Positions 24,109 to 35,200 of a stretch of DNA of 42,030 nucleotides are shown here, piece after piece. A program made the position numbers and the translations under genes. Within the stretch, counting starts at the first letter, position 1. Every line of letters starts with the position of its first letter. The notes under the pieces were generated by a model that did no database searches, was not told where the DNA came from, and saw only the letters and a list, made by a program, of their open reading frames with translations. The DNA is from Calditrichia bacterium (GTDB taxonomy: Bacteria > Calditrichota > Calditrichia > Calditrichales > Calditrichaceae), in assembly GCA_026983775.1 (NCBI GenBank), contig JALSTK010000133.1, positions 1-42,030 of the forward strand, read 5' to 3'.

Positions 24109-26745
24109 TTAAATATTATCCAGAATGGTTCGTATTTTTTGCGATAGTTGACCCACCGAATAGGGTTTATGTAAGAAGTTTACATCCTTATCCAGAAATC
24201 CATCCCGGGCAATATTGCCATCTGTATAACCCGATGTATACAGGACCTTCAACTCTTTATATTTTTCTTTGAGTTGATCGACTAAATCCTTACCACTTAC
24301 TTCAGGCATGACCAGATCGGTAATCAATAAATCAAAACGGAAGTTATTTCGTTTAACCATTTTAAGGGCGTGTATGGCGTCTTCGGCCACGTGGATGGTA
24401 TAACCTAATGATTCAAGAGCAGAGACAGCGAACTCCCGGATTCCTGCATCGTCTTCCACAAAAAATATGGTTTCTGTTCCTCTTTGAAGGGAAGATTCTT
24501 TAATCTTTAGCTGTTCCGATTTTTCTTCTTCATCTGAAGTCGGCCAGTAAATTTTAAAAGTTGTGCCTTTCTCCGGTTTACTGATAACCTGGATTAAGCC
24601 GTTATTTTGTTTAACGATCCCATAAATGGTAGACAGACCCAAACCGGTTCCTTTGCCCACCCCTTTGGTTGTAAAAAAGGGCTCAAAAATCTTCTTTTGC
24701 GTTTCTTCATCCATACCCACTCCTGTATCTGTAACCGATATAAGGACATGTAACCCCCGGCGGCCTTCATTCTTGAGCAACTCGTTATCTTCATCTAAAA
24801 ATATATTGGCGGTTTCTATATGTATCCTCCGTCGGGCATAGACCGTATTGGCATTGATAGCGTCGCGGGCATTGACCACTAAGTTCATGATGATTTGTTC
24901 GATCTGTCCCGGATCCGCTTTGATAGGTGCGATTTGGTCGGCGAGTTTCATTTTTAAAGTAATATCTTCACTAATGAGTCGCCCCAGCATTTTACCCATA
25001 TCGGAGATGATTTCATTGATGTTGATTATTTTTAAACGTACGATTTGTTTGCGACTGAAGGCCAGCAGTTGGCGCGTTAAATTTTGAGCTCGTTTACTGG
25101 CTTTCTCAATTTCATCGATGTGTCGTTTAAGAGGATTGTTATCTTCCATCTTCAGCATGGCCAGCTCCACATGCCCGCTGATGACCGTCAACAAATTGTT
25201 GAAATCATGGGCAACGCCACCGGCCAGCGTCCCGATAGCCTCCATCTTTTGGGATTGGCGTAGCTGTTCTTCCAGCAACCGTTGATCCGTGATATCTCGT
25301 AAAATACCCAGAATAGCGACCTGGTTCTTCCACTCGACTTGTGAAAGATTAACCTCCAGATCGAGAATACGGCCGTCCCTTGCTTTTCCTTTAAAAATAT
25401 AGCGATCCGGTGTAAATTGACCGGCCTCATGTGCTTTTCTTCTTTTTTCAATAAATTCCAGACTCTCATCGGCCACCAAACCCAAAAGATTGAAATCGGA
25501 TTGTTCTACGTCTTCTTTCGTGTAGCCCAGGATGGCAGTAAATTTCGGATTCACCTCCACAAAGCGCGTTCCAATAATGACATACATGGCATCATTGGAT
25601 TGCTCGAAAATCTGTCGGAAGCGTTCTTCACTCTCCAGCAAGGCTTGTTCGGCTTTTTTATATTCGGTTATGTCCTGGATGACCACCAGATGGCCGGATT
25701 CTCCATGGATATTAAAATGAACGGCAGCGACCAGACCGAAAATAATCTCGCCCTTCACATTGATAAATTTCTCCTCGCTGACATCCAACGCCGCTCTGGT
25801 TAATTGCATTTCTTTTATTCTCTGAGCGATGTGTTCCCGGGAATCTTCATGAATAAAATCCGAAATTCGACGTCCGATAAATTCATCTAATGTTTTTAAC
25901 CCGGATAATTCAACAGCCTTTGGATTTGCAAAAATGATTTTGCCGTCTTTATGGATAAGGATCGCATTGGGAGACAACTCCACCACGCTCCGGTACCGTT
26001 CCTCACTATCCTGGAGCGCTTTCAATGCTTCACTACGTAATTTTTCACGCTTAAAAATCTGATCCAGCATATCGTTGAAGCGATCATAGAGAATGCCCAG
26101 TTCGTCATTCGATCTTCTTTTAACACGGACCGAGTAATCCTCTTCGGCGGTAATTTTCTGGGTCGCGTTTGCCAGGCGCAGGATGGGAGTGGAAATGATT
26201 TTCTGTAACTGCCGGGCCAGGAAGATAGCGGCAATGATCAATAGCAGGAGCAATAAGCCCATCGTTAGCAGGTAATAGAAAATTTGTTTCCGTAAATATT
26301 CGGTTGAAATCGATAAATAAAGAGTGCCGTAAGTTTCACCTTTATATTGAATCGGTTGATATACATCCAGATAATTACCGGCAAAAATAATTTTATAATG
26401 CAAATCCACTTTTTGGGGTGGCATAATTCGGGCCAGTTTGGTAAATGTTACAAATATACGTCCATGAGCGTCATAGAGGGTTGCCATGCGCAGCTCGCTT
26501 ATATTCTGCAGGCTGGATAGAGTTTCATAAGCAGATTCTTTATCCGAAAAGGCAAGATCACTTACACTATAATTAGCGGTCACCTGGGCCAGAGTTTTGG
26601 TTTTTTTTATCAGGCTGGACTTCATCTGGCGAATACTGAAAAAAGCGGATAGGGCAAAGCCAAGCACTAATAAGGTGCTGGCGGTGATGGAAATGATAAG
26701 GATTAATTTATTTTTTAATGACAAATTTTCGTAAAACTGTAGCAT
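24109..26745 (-). CDS. Membrane-bound hybrid sensor histidine kinase (HAMP, two PAS, HisKA, HATPase, receiver)
   Basis: The 878-residue protein has membrane segments at ~13-37 and ~157-178 flanking a periplasmic sensor of ~120 residues. HAMP follows (~179-231), then PAS domains (~247-361 and ~371-485). The HisKA H-box [15 protein letters not shown] has phospho-acceptor H513. The ATPase domain has [17 protein letters not shown] and [11 protein letters not shown]-terminal receiver carries phospho-Asp D810 in [13 protein letters not shown] and KP at ~859. There is no DNA-binding output, so signal must pass through phosphotransfer to another protein. It is the last gene of a three-gene unit with a TonB-type receptor and a YfiR-like protein. 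Seven bases separate it from the latter, and AGGACC lies before its ATG. The context suggests that the sensor reads the periplasmic partner. Confidence 0.92.
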   Translation of the reverse strand: MLQFYENLSLKNKLILIISITASTLLVLGFALSAFFSIRQMKSSLIKKTKTLAQVTANYSVSDLAFSDKESAYETLSSLQNISELRMATLYDAHGRIFVTFTKLARIMPPQKVDLHYKIIFAGNYLDVYQPIQYKGETYGTLYLSISTEYLRKQIFYYLLTMGLLLLLLIIAAIFLARQLQKIISTPILRLANATQKITAEEDYSVRVKRRSNDELGILYDRFNDMLDQIFKREKLRSEALKALQDSEERYRSVVELSPNAILIHKDGKIIFANPKAVELSGLKTLDEFIGRRISDFIHEDSREHIAQRIKEMQLTRAALDVSEEKFINVKGEIIFGLVAAVHFNIHGESGHLVVIQDITEYKKAEQALLESEERFRQIFEQSNDAMYVIIGTRFVEVNPKFTAILGYTKEDVEQSDFNLLGLVADESLEFIEKRRKAHEAGQFTPDRYIFKGKARDGRILDLEVNLSQVEWKNQVAILGILRDITDQRLLEEQLRQSQKMEAIGTLAGGVAHDFNNLLTVISGHVELAMLKMEDNNPLKRHIDEIEKASKRAQNLTRQLLAFSRKQIVRLKIININEIISDMGKMLGRLISEDITLKMKLADQIAPIKADPGQIEQIIMNLVVNARDAINANTVYARRRIHIETANIFLDEDNELLKNEGRRGLHVLISVTDTGVGMDEETQKKIFEPFFTTKGVGKGTGLGLSTIYGIVKQNNGLIQVISKPEKGTTFKIYWPTSDEEEKSEQLKIKESSLQRGTETIFFVEDDAGIREFAVSALESLGYTIHVAEDAIHALKMVKRNNFRFDLLITDLVMPEVSGKDLVDQLKEKYKELKVLYTSGYTDGNIARDGFLDKDVNFLHKPYSVGQLSQKIRTILDNI

Positions 26746-26752
26746 ACCGGTC

Positions 26753-27319
26753 CTATTCTATGATCCTGGCCACCCGAAGTAAACGGGAGCTCACAACCAG
26801 GTCCGTTTGTCCTAATACTTTTAAATTGATTTCGAAGCGTATAAAAGTTTTCCACTGATAAAAATTGATCATCACTCCTTTTTCACCAAATCCGGGAGTG
26901 TCACTGATGGTTAAAATATTTTTACCCTCTACGGAGCTCAGAATATGATCGAGTCGTTTTTTTTGATCTTTACTGATGAACAATATGTTTGTTCGGCCCA
27001 GTTCTCTAATATTTTTCAATTTTTTTATCAGGATTTTCTTTTCATTGATTTTAGTGGAAGAAGCAATCATTTGCAAATTTTCAAGAATGGGCGAGTCTCC
27101 AAGAATAGAAATCGTGAAAGAATGTTTTTTATTTGAATACCATTTGGCAAAGGGCCATTCCACGAAACGGGAAATCTTCTGGATAAAGGCCGCTTCGATA
27201 GCGTATCTGGACTCCTGGGCTTTAACCACTCCCATGAAAAACAGACTGCAGCTGATGCTTATAAATATTATTCTTCTGAATACTAACTTCATAACTGATT
27301 CAATTCTGATAAAAATCAT
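26753..27319 (-). CDS. YfiR-like (DUF4154) periplasmic signalling protein
   Basis: The ATG at 27319 overlaps the receptor stop as ATGA, so translational coupling selects it; an internal ATG at 27292 (MKLVFRRIIF) would also give a signal peptide. After the signal sequence (...FFMGVVKAQ) the family pattern appears: AAFIQKISRFVEWP, then ISILGDSPILENL, a strand ILFISKDQKK, ILTISDTPGF, and a final NLKVLGQTDLVVSSRLLRVARI. YfiR proteins are periplasmic regulators that, in Pseudomonas, restrain a membrane diguanylate cyclase. Here the downstream partner is a hybrid histidine kinase instead, so control of that kinase's sensor is the natural guess. I do not see the Cys pairs known in Pseudomonas YfiR. 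Confidence 0.8.
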   Translation of the reverse strand: MIFIRIESVMKLVFRRIIFISISCSLFFMGVVKAQESRYAIEAAFIQKISRFVEWPFAKWYSNKKHSFTISILGDSPILENLQMIASSTKINEKKILIKKLKNIRELGRTNILFISKDQKKRLDHILSSVEGKNILTISDTPGFGEKGVMINFYQWKTFIRFEINLKVLGQTDLVVSSRLLRVARIIE

Positions 27320-29538
27320 AACCACATATGATAGCGAAATCCCAGCCGGAATAAAATGGGATCCTGGGGAGCGGAAATAAAAGCATTACTGGTGGACCCA
27401 CCGGCATTATAATATTTTGTATCCAGGGCATTGTTAATATCGATTACCAGGTCGATCATTTTGAACAACTGATTCATAGACATGTGAATATTAAGGATAT
27501 GGTATGAATCGACCTGGACTCTTCTTCGGGGATGCCGGCTGTCTATCCAGACGGAATTTGTTTTACCGATCCAGTACAAGCGTGGGCTGATCGTAAAAGC
27601 ATTGCGATAATTCCATACCAGACCAAGTTTGAGCTTGTGAGTAGCCAGATAGGGCAAATCCAGTTTTTCCCCTCCTTTTTTTTCGATAATATAGCCATCG
27701 GTAATGGAATAATTTGCCCAACCTTCCAGGGATGAATTGGTAAAATTTAAATGATATTCCCCGCAAAGAGAGAGGCCCCAGATTCTGGCCTGACCGATAT
27801 TCTCGTAACGACTCCAGTTCAGAATTTCGCCTCCGTTAATATAGTAACTGGGGGTAGTATACGCATCCCTCAGGATGATATCACTCATCGTGGTAACGAA
27901 GGTGGAAAAATTGAAAAGCAAATCGTTGGATACGGTTCGTGAACCGTCAAATTCCAGGGTACGTGTCCGCTCCGGCTGTAAAAATGCGTTGGGAATATGC
28001 AGATAATAGCTGATGTATTGACCATTACCGTTTTTTTGTCCTGAAAAAGAACCGAAGTGATCGTAACTGGTATACGGTGAGGGAGCCAGATAGGATTCGC
28101 CATACATGGTTTTTAAATTTGTTTTACGGTCCGGACTGTAGGTAATGGCGAGTCTGGGCATTATCGTACTATTGTAACGGGTATTATGATCATAGCGAAA
28201 TCCGACGGTAGAATGCAAATTATTTAGCCATTGGGTCTGCCATTGTAAATAGGCGGCATGATTGGCATAATTCAAATAAAAAAATTTCAGTGGAATCGTA
28301 TTTTCCGTACCCGGGTAAAAAAAATGTTGCTCGCTAAGGGGATGGTTCTCTTGTACTCTATGCGACAAGTCCATGGTCTGGGGCAGAGCGGAAAGGGACT
28401 CGAGTACCAGGCCACTCGTAAAATTGTGTTTTCTGTCTAATCGGTAATTGACCTGCTCTTCCAACGTCATCCGGGATCCCAATCCGTACTTATAAATGCG
28501 CTGGTAAGCGGAAAAAATGTTTTTAAAAACGGAATTGGGGTAAATTTTATATGATCCGTATGAAAGAGAAGTTTTAGCCGAAAATTTTCCACCGAAATGA
28601 TACGTGTAATCGGCATATAAACTATAGACACCGGTGTCATATTGTAGGTTATCATCAAAGGCATTCTGGTCCGGTTTTATGCCGTTGGTTGTCGGTGAAG
28701 AATAAAAAGAGCTGAACAGCGCCAGATGGAAAGCTTTATGAGCGGTCAATTGTACAAACAAACTATTGCTTGCGGTCGGGGCCTGGTATTGATGTCGATC
28801 CGAAACACGGACGATGGTATCGCCTCCGAAAGTGACGAGGGGGGCCGGCCTGAATTTAGCAGGATAAAAAGAGGATAAATCGGCATTCCGACTCTTGTGA
28901 AAAGCAACTCCAGCCTGCATATTTATATCCGGATACAGTTGTTTCTTAATGAAAATCGATGAACGGTAGTAATGATACATCCCTGCTGAAAAGTTAACGG
29001 ATAACTGCTCATTTGTAGGGTCATCATCGGTGATAATGTTAATGATTCCACTAAAGGCATCCGCTCCATACAGGGCGGAAGAGGGCCCGAGGATGATTTC
29101 GACCTGTTTGGCCATATAGAGGGGATAATTTTCCTTAACAGCAATGATATCTGCCGTAGGCGAACTTATTCTCTGGCCGTTCAGCAAAACAAGAAATTTG
29201 CTGTTTCCGGAAATACCGCGTACGGTAATCCGGTTGAATGAGAAGACGTGTGAGTATTCCTGGATATCGACTTCGGGCAAATCACGAAGAAGGTCTTCCA
29301 ATGAATAGTAGCCTCGCTCCTCAATTTGTTCTTTGGTGAATACCAGGATATGGGCCGGGGCATTGTGGATGTCCTGACTCACTTTACTGGCGGAACTAAC
29401 CGTAATGTGTAATAGTTCTTCCAGACTCATGTTAAATAATTCATCGGATTTTTTCGATTGAGCCTGTAAAACAGAAAGCGAAATAAAGAGAAAAATAAGA
29501 GTAGATGCGATTAAATTTAGATGGCTGGATGAATTCAC
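27316..29538 (-). CDS. TonB-dependent receptor (outer membrane)
   Basis: The 740-residue protein starts at a GTG preceded by GGAGAG and a signal peptide ending ..VLQAQ. A short N-terminal stretch LFNMSLEELLHITVSSASK is typical of receptors encoded beside signalling proteins. The plug domain follows (APAHILVFTKEQIEERGYYSLEDLLRDLPEVD, NRITVRGISG, LVLLNGQRI, VEIILGPSSALYGADAFSGIINIIT). The rest is a 22-strand beta-barrel pattern ending in an aromatic residue two before the end (YHMWL). Ligand is unknown; no metal-, siderophore- or SusD-type partner is nearby. The stop overlaps the start of the YfiR-like gene. The receptor, YfiR-like protein and hybrid kinase probably form an outer-membrane sensing route. 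Confidence 0.9.
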   Translation of the reverse strand: MNSSSHLNLIASTLIFLFISLSVLQAQSKKSDELFNMSLEELLHITVSSASKVSQDIHNAPAHILVFTKEQIEERGYYSLEDLLRDLPEVDIQEYSHVFSFNRITVRGISGNSKFLVLLNGQRISSPTADIIAVKENYPLYMAKQVEIILGPSSALYGADAFSGIINIITDDDPTNEQLSVNFSAGMYHYYRSSIFIKKQLYPDINMQAGVAFHKSRNADLSSFYPAKFRPAPLVTFGGDTIVRVSDRHQYQAPTASNSLFVQLTAHKAFHLALFSSFYSSPTTNGIKPDQNAFDDNLQYDTGVYSLYADYTYHFGGKFSAKTSLSYGSYKIYPNSVFKNIFSAYQRIYKYGLGSRMTLEEQVNYRLDRKHNFTSGLVLESLSALPQTMDLSHRVQENHPLSEQHFFYPGTENTIPLKFFYLNYANHAAYLQWQTQWLNNLHSTVGFRYDHNTRYNSTIMPRLAITYSPDRKTNLKTMYGESYLAPSPYTSYDHFGSFSGQKNGNGQYISYYLHIPNAFLQPERTRTLEFDGSRTVSNDLLFNFSTFVTTMSDIILRDAYTTPSYYINGGEILNWSRYENIGQARIWGLSLCGEYHLNFTNSSLEGWANYSITDGYIIEKKGGEKLDLPYLATHKLKLGLVWNYRNAFTISPRLYWIGKTNSVWIDSRHPRRRVQVDSYHILNIHMSMNQLFKMIDLVIDINNALDTKYYNAGGSTSNAFISAPQDPILFRLGFRYHMWL

Positions 29539-29656
29539 TTTAGCTCTCCAATTTGATTAAATGGTAATAAGGAAAATATCGGAAAGATATGGGAAAACAT
29601 TAGCCCGATTCGGGAGTTATTTAGCGTTGTTCAGGGCCTGAAAAAAATTAATTTTA

Positions 29657-29684
29657 TTGATTTTAGCCGTCAAACATATATATT
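29657..29684 (+). promoter_or_regulatory. Promoter of the protease gene pair
   Basis: TTGATT (29657-29662) and TATATT (29679-29684) are 16 bases apart and end 29 bases before the ATG at 29714. An upstream in-frame start at 29657 would fall in this promoter, which argues for the 29714 start. Confidence 0.65.
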
Positions 29685-29713
29685 CTGTTATGAAAATAAA
29701 AAGGGGAGGCATT

Positions 29714-30745
29714 ATGAACACAAATTTAGAAGATATCCGACATGTATTAAGTGCTGTGCGTAGAGAATTACAGAGTAAACCCAATGTGGTTGCGACCGGT
29801 GTGGGTTACAAAATTGTAAATGGGAAGAAGAGTGATGAGCTGGCTATTATTTGCTCGGTGGTTTCAAAAAAAGCGAAGCGGAAATTAACGGCACAAGAGA
29901 TCATTCCGGCAACAATCCAGGGCATTACAACCGATGTTTATCCTGTGGGGATTATCTATGCTTTGCAGGATCCGAAAGGAAAATTTCGACCCGCACCCGG
30001 AGGGGTGAGTATTGGTCATATTCATATTACAGCCGGAACGCTCGGTTGTCTGGTCCAAAAGGATGGGAAAAAATTTATTTTATCCAATAACCATGTTCTG
30101 GCCGACAGTAATGATGCCGAAATCGGAGATGCCATACTGCAACCCGGTCCCTATGATAACGGAAGTTATCCGCAGGATCAACTGGCCGAGCTGAGCGATT
30201 TTATTCCCATCCATTTCGAAGGGGAATCAAATGGAAACGGCGGCAGTCCTTGTAAAATTGCCGGCGCCACCTCTGCATTTTTAAATGCGCTGGCCGCATT
30301 GGTAGGAAGTCGAACCAGGCTTAAGCCGGAAAGAAGAGTAAGCTCCCAGGCCGGTGAAAATGTGGTGGATTGTGCTATCGCAGAACCCCTTGATGAAAAG
30401 GACGTACTCAATGAAATCCTGAATATTGGGAAAATAAGCGGAGTGGCCGAAGGGACATTGGGAATGGCTGTGAAAAAGAGCGGGCGGACGACCGGTCTTA
30501 CTACCGGGTCGATTCAACAAGTGGATGTTACGGTGCAAGTCAGTTATGGCTCGAATAAGACCGCAACCTTCGTAGATCAGTTGATGGCCGGAGAGATGAG
30601 TGCCGGAGGCGACAGCGGTTCAGCCGTTTTGAATGAACAAAATGAAATCATCGGTCTGCTTTTTGCCGGAAGTAGTAACAGCACCATTTTCAATCGCATC
30701 CAAAATGTATTCGATGCCCTGAGTGTCGGTTTACTACAAGAGTAA
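29714..30745 (+). CDS. Trypsin-fold serine protease without signal peptide
   Basis: A GGGGAGG ribosome site selects the ATG at 29714, giving 343 residues. The chymotrypsin-like triad is visible as H127 (ILSNNHVLAD), D219 (NVVDCAIAEP) and S301 (SAGGDSGSAV). The oxyanion loop GGDSGS is intact, so it should be active. No signal peptide or membrane segment is present, so action inside the cell is expected, unlike HtrA/Deg proteases; there is no PDZ domain. The first ~85 residues (SKPNVVATGVGYKI..QGITTDVYPVGIIYAL) form a separate domain. A similar but shorter protein is encoded 10 bases downstream. The family resembles bacterial trypsin-like proteins related to plant NAL1; substrate unknown. Confidence 0.85.
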   Translation: MNTNLEDIRHVLSAVRRELQSKPNVVATGVGYKIVNGKKSDELAIICSVVSKKAKRKLTAQEIIPATIQGITTDVYPVGIIYALQDPKGKFRPAPGGVSIGHIHITAGTLGCLVQKDGKKFILSNNHVLADSNDAEIGDAILQPGPYDNGSYPQDQLAELSDFIPIHFEGESNGNGGSPCKIAGATSAFLNALAALVGSRTRLKPERRVSSQAGENVVDCAIAEPLDEKDVLNEILNIGKISGVAEGTLGMAVKKSGRTTGLTTGSIQQVDVTVQVSYGSNKTATFVDQLMAGEMSAGGDSGSAVLNEQNEIIGLLFAGSSNSTIFNRIQNVFDALSVGLLQE

Positions 30746-30755
30746 GAGCTAAATA

Positions 30756-30971
30756 ATGCAGCACATTCATACCGTTAAAAAAAAGTACGAGCAAATCTGG
30801 TTGGCTCTTCCCTATGTCCAGGCAGTGGGAATCGGAATACTCAGTGACGGAAGCAAAGGGATCATTATCTCCGTAACCAATGAGAACCAGATAGAAAAAT
30901 CGCAGTTACCGAAGGAGGTGGAGGGCGTTAAAATTGAACTAAAAACCACCGGTCCAATAAACGCCCTCTGA
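30756..30971 (+). CDS. Small protein resembling the N-terminal domain of the adjacent protease
   Basis: The 71-residue protein has no signal peptide. Aligned by eye, LPYVQAVGIGILSDGSKGIIISV...LPKEVEGVKIELKTTGPINAL follows the protease region KPNVVATGVGYKIVNGKKSDELAIICSV...IPATIQGITTDVYPVGIIYAL. Shared features are P-V-x-VG-G, a beta strand of small hydrophobics, P-x-x-x-x-G and a terminal G-I-x-AL. That suggests a free-standing copy of the protease's leading domain, encoded 10 bases after it and surely co-transcribed. It could be an inhibitor, chaperone or decoy of the protease; this is inference. The ribosome site is weak. Its stop lies 2 bases from the end of the convergent tolC-like gene, with no terminator visible between. 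Confidence 0.75.
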   Translation: MQHIHTVKKKYEQIWLALPYVQAVGIGILSDGSKGIIISVTNENQIEKSQLPKEVEGVKIELKTTGPINAL

Positions 30972-30973
30972 TT

Positions 30974-32275
30974 TTATTCGGATCTTTTGCTTAACAGTTT
31001 TCCACTCAGGCGAAGCAGTTCGGTTTCCGCCGATTTAGCCTGGAATTTGGCCTGCGACAAGCGGTAGCGGGCTTGAATTAAATTTAACTGTGCCGCACGG
31101 AAATCGGTGGCCGTCAAATGTCCCAGATTATATAATTCCTGAGAGCGCTTAAAATTCAATTCCGCAGCGTCCAGGTTGGTTTGCTCCAGTTCCAGGATAT
31201 AGCGCTGATTGCGGTAGGCCGTATAAGCATTGTCCAAATCTTTTTCCAGATTCAGCTTCGCTTTTTCCAAAAAGATCTGTTGGTTTTTCAGACCGATACG
31301 TGCGTTTTGACTTTGTATTCTATTTTGAAACCCGTTAAAGAGATTAAAGGTCAGTGAAAGCCCGGCCGAAAGGCTGCGGTTGGGATTATCCATGGCCAGG
31401 CTTAAATCCGCCGTGTTCTGTGAATAACCGTAGGCCGAGCTCAAATCCAGCCGTGGGGAGTAAACGGATTGTGCCTGTCGTAGAGCATATTTAGCCTGCT
31501 TCAACTGATTCCGAGTGAGTAATAAGGAGGCGTTATGATGAAAAGCGCTTTGCTTCAACTCCTCTCGTGAAGGCATAGTAATAAAGGGTACCTGCGTATC
31601 TACCGTAAAATCAAGGTTTACATCTCGACCCAACAGTAAATTAAGATTGCGGCGCGCTTCGGTTAAAAGAAGGTCCGCATTAAGATAGGCTGTCGTGTCC
31701 GTGTTAAAATCCACTTTGGCGTTTAATACGGCAATTTTATCAGCCTGGCCGTAAACGGACTTTTTATTTATTCTTTGCAGCCGTTCTCTGGAAATTTGCA
31801 GGGCGTCATGACGAATCTGCAAAACTTCTTCAGCAGCAGCTACCTTGTAATAAGCAGCAATAACCCGGCTCAGGGTTAGTTCAATATCTTGGCGGGCGGC
31901 CAGTTGGCCGCTTTCGGCCTGTGCATGCAGACTTTTTAAAATAAAATAGCTGCCCAGCCCGTTAAACAAATTGTAACTCAGCACAATCCGGGCCGAATTA
32001 AAGGTGGACCTCTCTTTGTTCTCTCCGCCAGGGGTTTGCAAAGTTTGCTCGCTATAGTCTGCCCCGGCCTGCACGTCCAATTTGGGTAACAAACCGGCAT
32101 TACCCGGGTGAGCATTATTCCGACTCATTCTGGCCGTGTTTCGGTTAATTTTAATCTGATGGTTTTTTTGCAGGGCGATGGCCACGGCTTCATCCAATTT
32201 TAGTAACTCCTGAGCATGCAGTAAATTATTTCCTGTTACTACCAGTATGAACCAAACCAATAATATATTTTTCAT
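30974..32275 (-). CDS. TolC-family outer membrane efflux protein
   Basis: This 433-residue outer-membrane channel protein has a signal peptide (MKNILLVWFILVVTGNNLLHAQ). Two internally related helical halves follow, each with the pattern of long coiled-coil helices (LTLSRVIAAYYKVAAAEEVLQIRHDAL; LEKDLDNAYTAYRNQRYILELEQTNLDAAELNFKRSQELYNLGHLTATDFRAAQLNL). These are typical OEP repeats that trimerise into the channel-tunnel. It begins 18 bases after the RND pump gene, making the third component of the same pump. It is shorter than E. coli TolC (~490) but normal for the family. Confidence 0.92.
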   Translation of the reverse strand: MKNILLVWFILVVTGNNLLHAQELLKLDEAVAIALQKNHQIKINRNTARMSRNNAHPGNAGLLPKLDVQAGADYSEQTLQTPGGENKERSTFNSARIVLSYNLFNGLGSYFILKSLHAQAESGQLAARQDIELTLSRVIAAYYKVAAAEEVLQIRHDALQISRERLQRINKKSVYGQADKIAVLNAKVDFNTDTTAYLNADLLLTEARRNLNLLLGRDVNLDFTVDTQVPFITMPSREELKQSAFHHNASLLLTRNQLKQAKYALRQAQSVYSPRLDLSSAYGYSQNTADLSLAMDNPNRSLSAGLSLTFNLFNGFQNRIQSQNARIGLKNQQIFLEKAKLNLEKDLDNAYTAYRNQRYILELEQTNLDAAELNFKRSQELYNLGHLTATDFRAAQLNLIQARYRLSQAKFQAKSAETELLRLSGKLLSKRSE

Positions 32276-32293
32276 TCGTCTTTTCCTAATTAG

Positions 32294-35200
32294 TTACAAT
32301 CCTTTTACAAAAATATCTTCTCTTACCGCGGGTTCCACCATCTCCGCTTTCGGTTTCTCCCGATTCAACAGCCAGAAAATATAGACTTTCAGTTTATTGA
32401 ATAGATTCAACAACGCCGGCAGCATCAACAGGTTAAGCACCGTGGCGAATAACAATCCGTATGCTACGGAAATGGCCATAGGAGAAAGAAACTGGGCCTG
32501 GAAGCTGGTTTCAAAGATCAAAGGACCCAGACCGGCAATGGTGGTCAGCGAGGTTAACAGAATCGGTCGGAAACGACTGATGCCGGCTTCGTACAGGGCG
32601 CTTTTAAAATTCATTCCCTTTTTCAGGCGGCGATTCATGGCATTGACCAGCACCAGGGCGTCGTTGACCATGATGCCGATAAGGGCAATCATGCCAAACA
32701 TGGAAAGAACGCTGATGATATAACCCTGAATATAATGTCCCCAAACCACGCCGATCAGGCCGAAGGGCACCAGTAAAAATACGATGAAAGCCTGCATAAA
32801 GGAACGGAAGGTGATGATGATAATGATAAACATCAACAGTAAGATGGGCGGCAAAACGCTCATCGTGGAACGCATGGTCTTGGCCGTTTCACGGCTTTGC
32901 CCTTCAAAATCAAAATCCACATCCGGATATTTGTCGCGTAAAAGAGGTAAGATACCGGCCTTAATACCGGCAATCAGATCCGTAACCGATTCCTTGGGAT
33001 TGGATATATCCGCTTCCACGGTCACCACACGCCGTGTGTCCAGATGGTTGATGGACATGATGCCCCGTTTCACGCTTAAATTGGCGACTTCCTGCAAAGG
33101 ATATTCCCGTCTGTTGGGCAAACGAATGCGCATATGAGCCAGTTGCGACAGGGTGGCCCGTTCGGCATCGGTATAACGAACATAAATGCGCACTTCGTCG
33201 ATGCCGCGCTGAATACGCTGTGCTTCCGCGCCGAAAAATCCTCCCCGCACCTGGTCCACTACATCGCGCGGGGTCAATCCGAGTGCTAATCCTTTTTGCT
33301 TGAGAGTAATATTCACTTCGCGTAAACCGGGCGGATCATTATCCACTACATCTTTAAGAGCCCTGATTTTACGCAGCTCGTTTTTTAAATCCGTTTTTGC
33401 GGCCCGTACTTCATCCAAATCATCGCCGATAATGGCCACCGATACCGGTTTACCCCAGTGTCGGCTACCGCCGAATTCCAGGTTTTCAGCCATGGGGATG
33501 GTTCCGGTTGCTTCCCGGATGCGGTTGGTTAAACCGATGCTGGAAATATCGCGTTCTTCCCCGGGAATAAAATTTACATTCACCGAACCTTTATTGGTAC
33601 CCGGCCCGATTTTGCGGGTCACACTGGTCATTACATCGATACCGCCGTGGTTTTTTTTATAATTGTTGTTTACGCTCCAAACAATTTTTTCGATATATTG
33701 TAATAAACTGTCGGTAACGGCTACGCTGGTTCCGGCCGGAAGTTGTAAAGAAACCTTCATATTGTCCATTTCAATATTAGGGAAAAAGGTGGTCTTTACA
33801 AAACTGCCTTTCAGCGCTCCGATGGTAATGATTAGCAAAGCCACAGGGATGCTGAGCGACAGTAAAGAATGTTTGATAACAAAACGCAGTTGCGTGGCAT
33901 ACAATTTGTCGCGTATCCAGTGCAAAGCCTTTTCGGTTTGTTCCTCAAAGCGGTTTTTCTTGCCGGGGGCGATTTTAAGGGCCTTGGAATGTCCCACATG
34001 CGCGGGCAGAATAAAGGCCGCTTCTACCAGGGAAAATAGTAAAGCGGCGATGACCACATAGGCCAGGTCTTTGGTCCGGTCGCCCATGCCGCCTTCCAAA
34101 AATAAGAAGGTCGAAAAAATAATCACCGTGGTCAGTACGGCGGAAATCACCGAAGGCAGTACTTCCATGGTACCGTTTATAGCCGCCTTGTAAGGCGTAT
34201 CGCCGCGCTCGTAATGCTGATAAATATTCTCTGCGATCACTATGCCGTCGTCCACCAGCATACCCACGACCAGGATCATGCCCAATAAAGACATGACATT
34301 GATGGTGATGCCGACCAGAGGGGCCAGGGCAAACATACCGGCAAAGGCGACGGGAATACCCAACGAAACCCACAAGGACAAACGACCGTTAAGAAACAGG
34401 GAAAGGAAGAGAATAACCAGCAAAAAGCCCATAATGCCGTTTTTGGTCAATAAATTAATACGTTCCTGGATGATTCTCGAACCGTCGCGTAATACCGAAG
34501 CCTGTACTTCCCGATGCTCGGTGTTAAATTTTTTAATATATTGATTTACATAGTTAGCCGTGTGAAAAAGGTCTTCATTGTTGGTTGTGTTTACGTCAAT
34601 TTCCACTGCCGGTTTTCCGTTATAATACACACGATTGGGATTATCATTCCAGCGGTCGCGTAGATCGGCTACATCTTTCAGACGTACAATGGCGCCGTCT
34701 TGAGTCGTCTTAACCACGATGTGGCCCAATTCTTCGGCATGATACCCTTTCGTGTTGGCCCGGATTAATAATTCTTCCTTCTTGCCTTTAATTTTTCCGC
34801 CGGTCATACGCAGATTGGCTTTACGTACGGCATTACTTACCTGCGCAAAAGTAAGCTGGAATCTGCGCAGATCGGCTTCACGTAATCCGATCTCGATCTC
34901 CTCATCCGGAAATCCGCTTAAAGTGATTTTGGAAATGCCGTCCTGACTGCGCAGATCACGTTCTACCCGGCGGGCGTATTTTTTCAGGATATGCAAGTCA
35001 ACCTCTCCGTGAATAACAAAATTGATGGCAAAATCCATCATTTCCTGTTTATAGATAACCGGTTTTTCCATGCCGACCGGAAAATAACTGATCTTGTCCA
35101 CGGCGTTTTTTACATCGGCCAGAGCCACATTGATATCATACCCCGTGCGTAGTTCTACCATGACCCTTCCGCTGTTCTCGCTGGAAACCGAGGTAATGCG

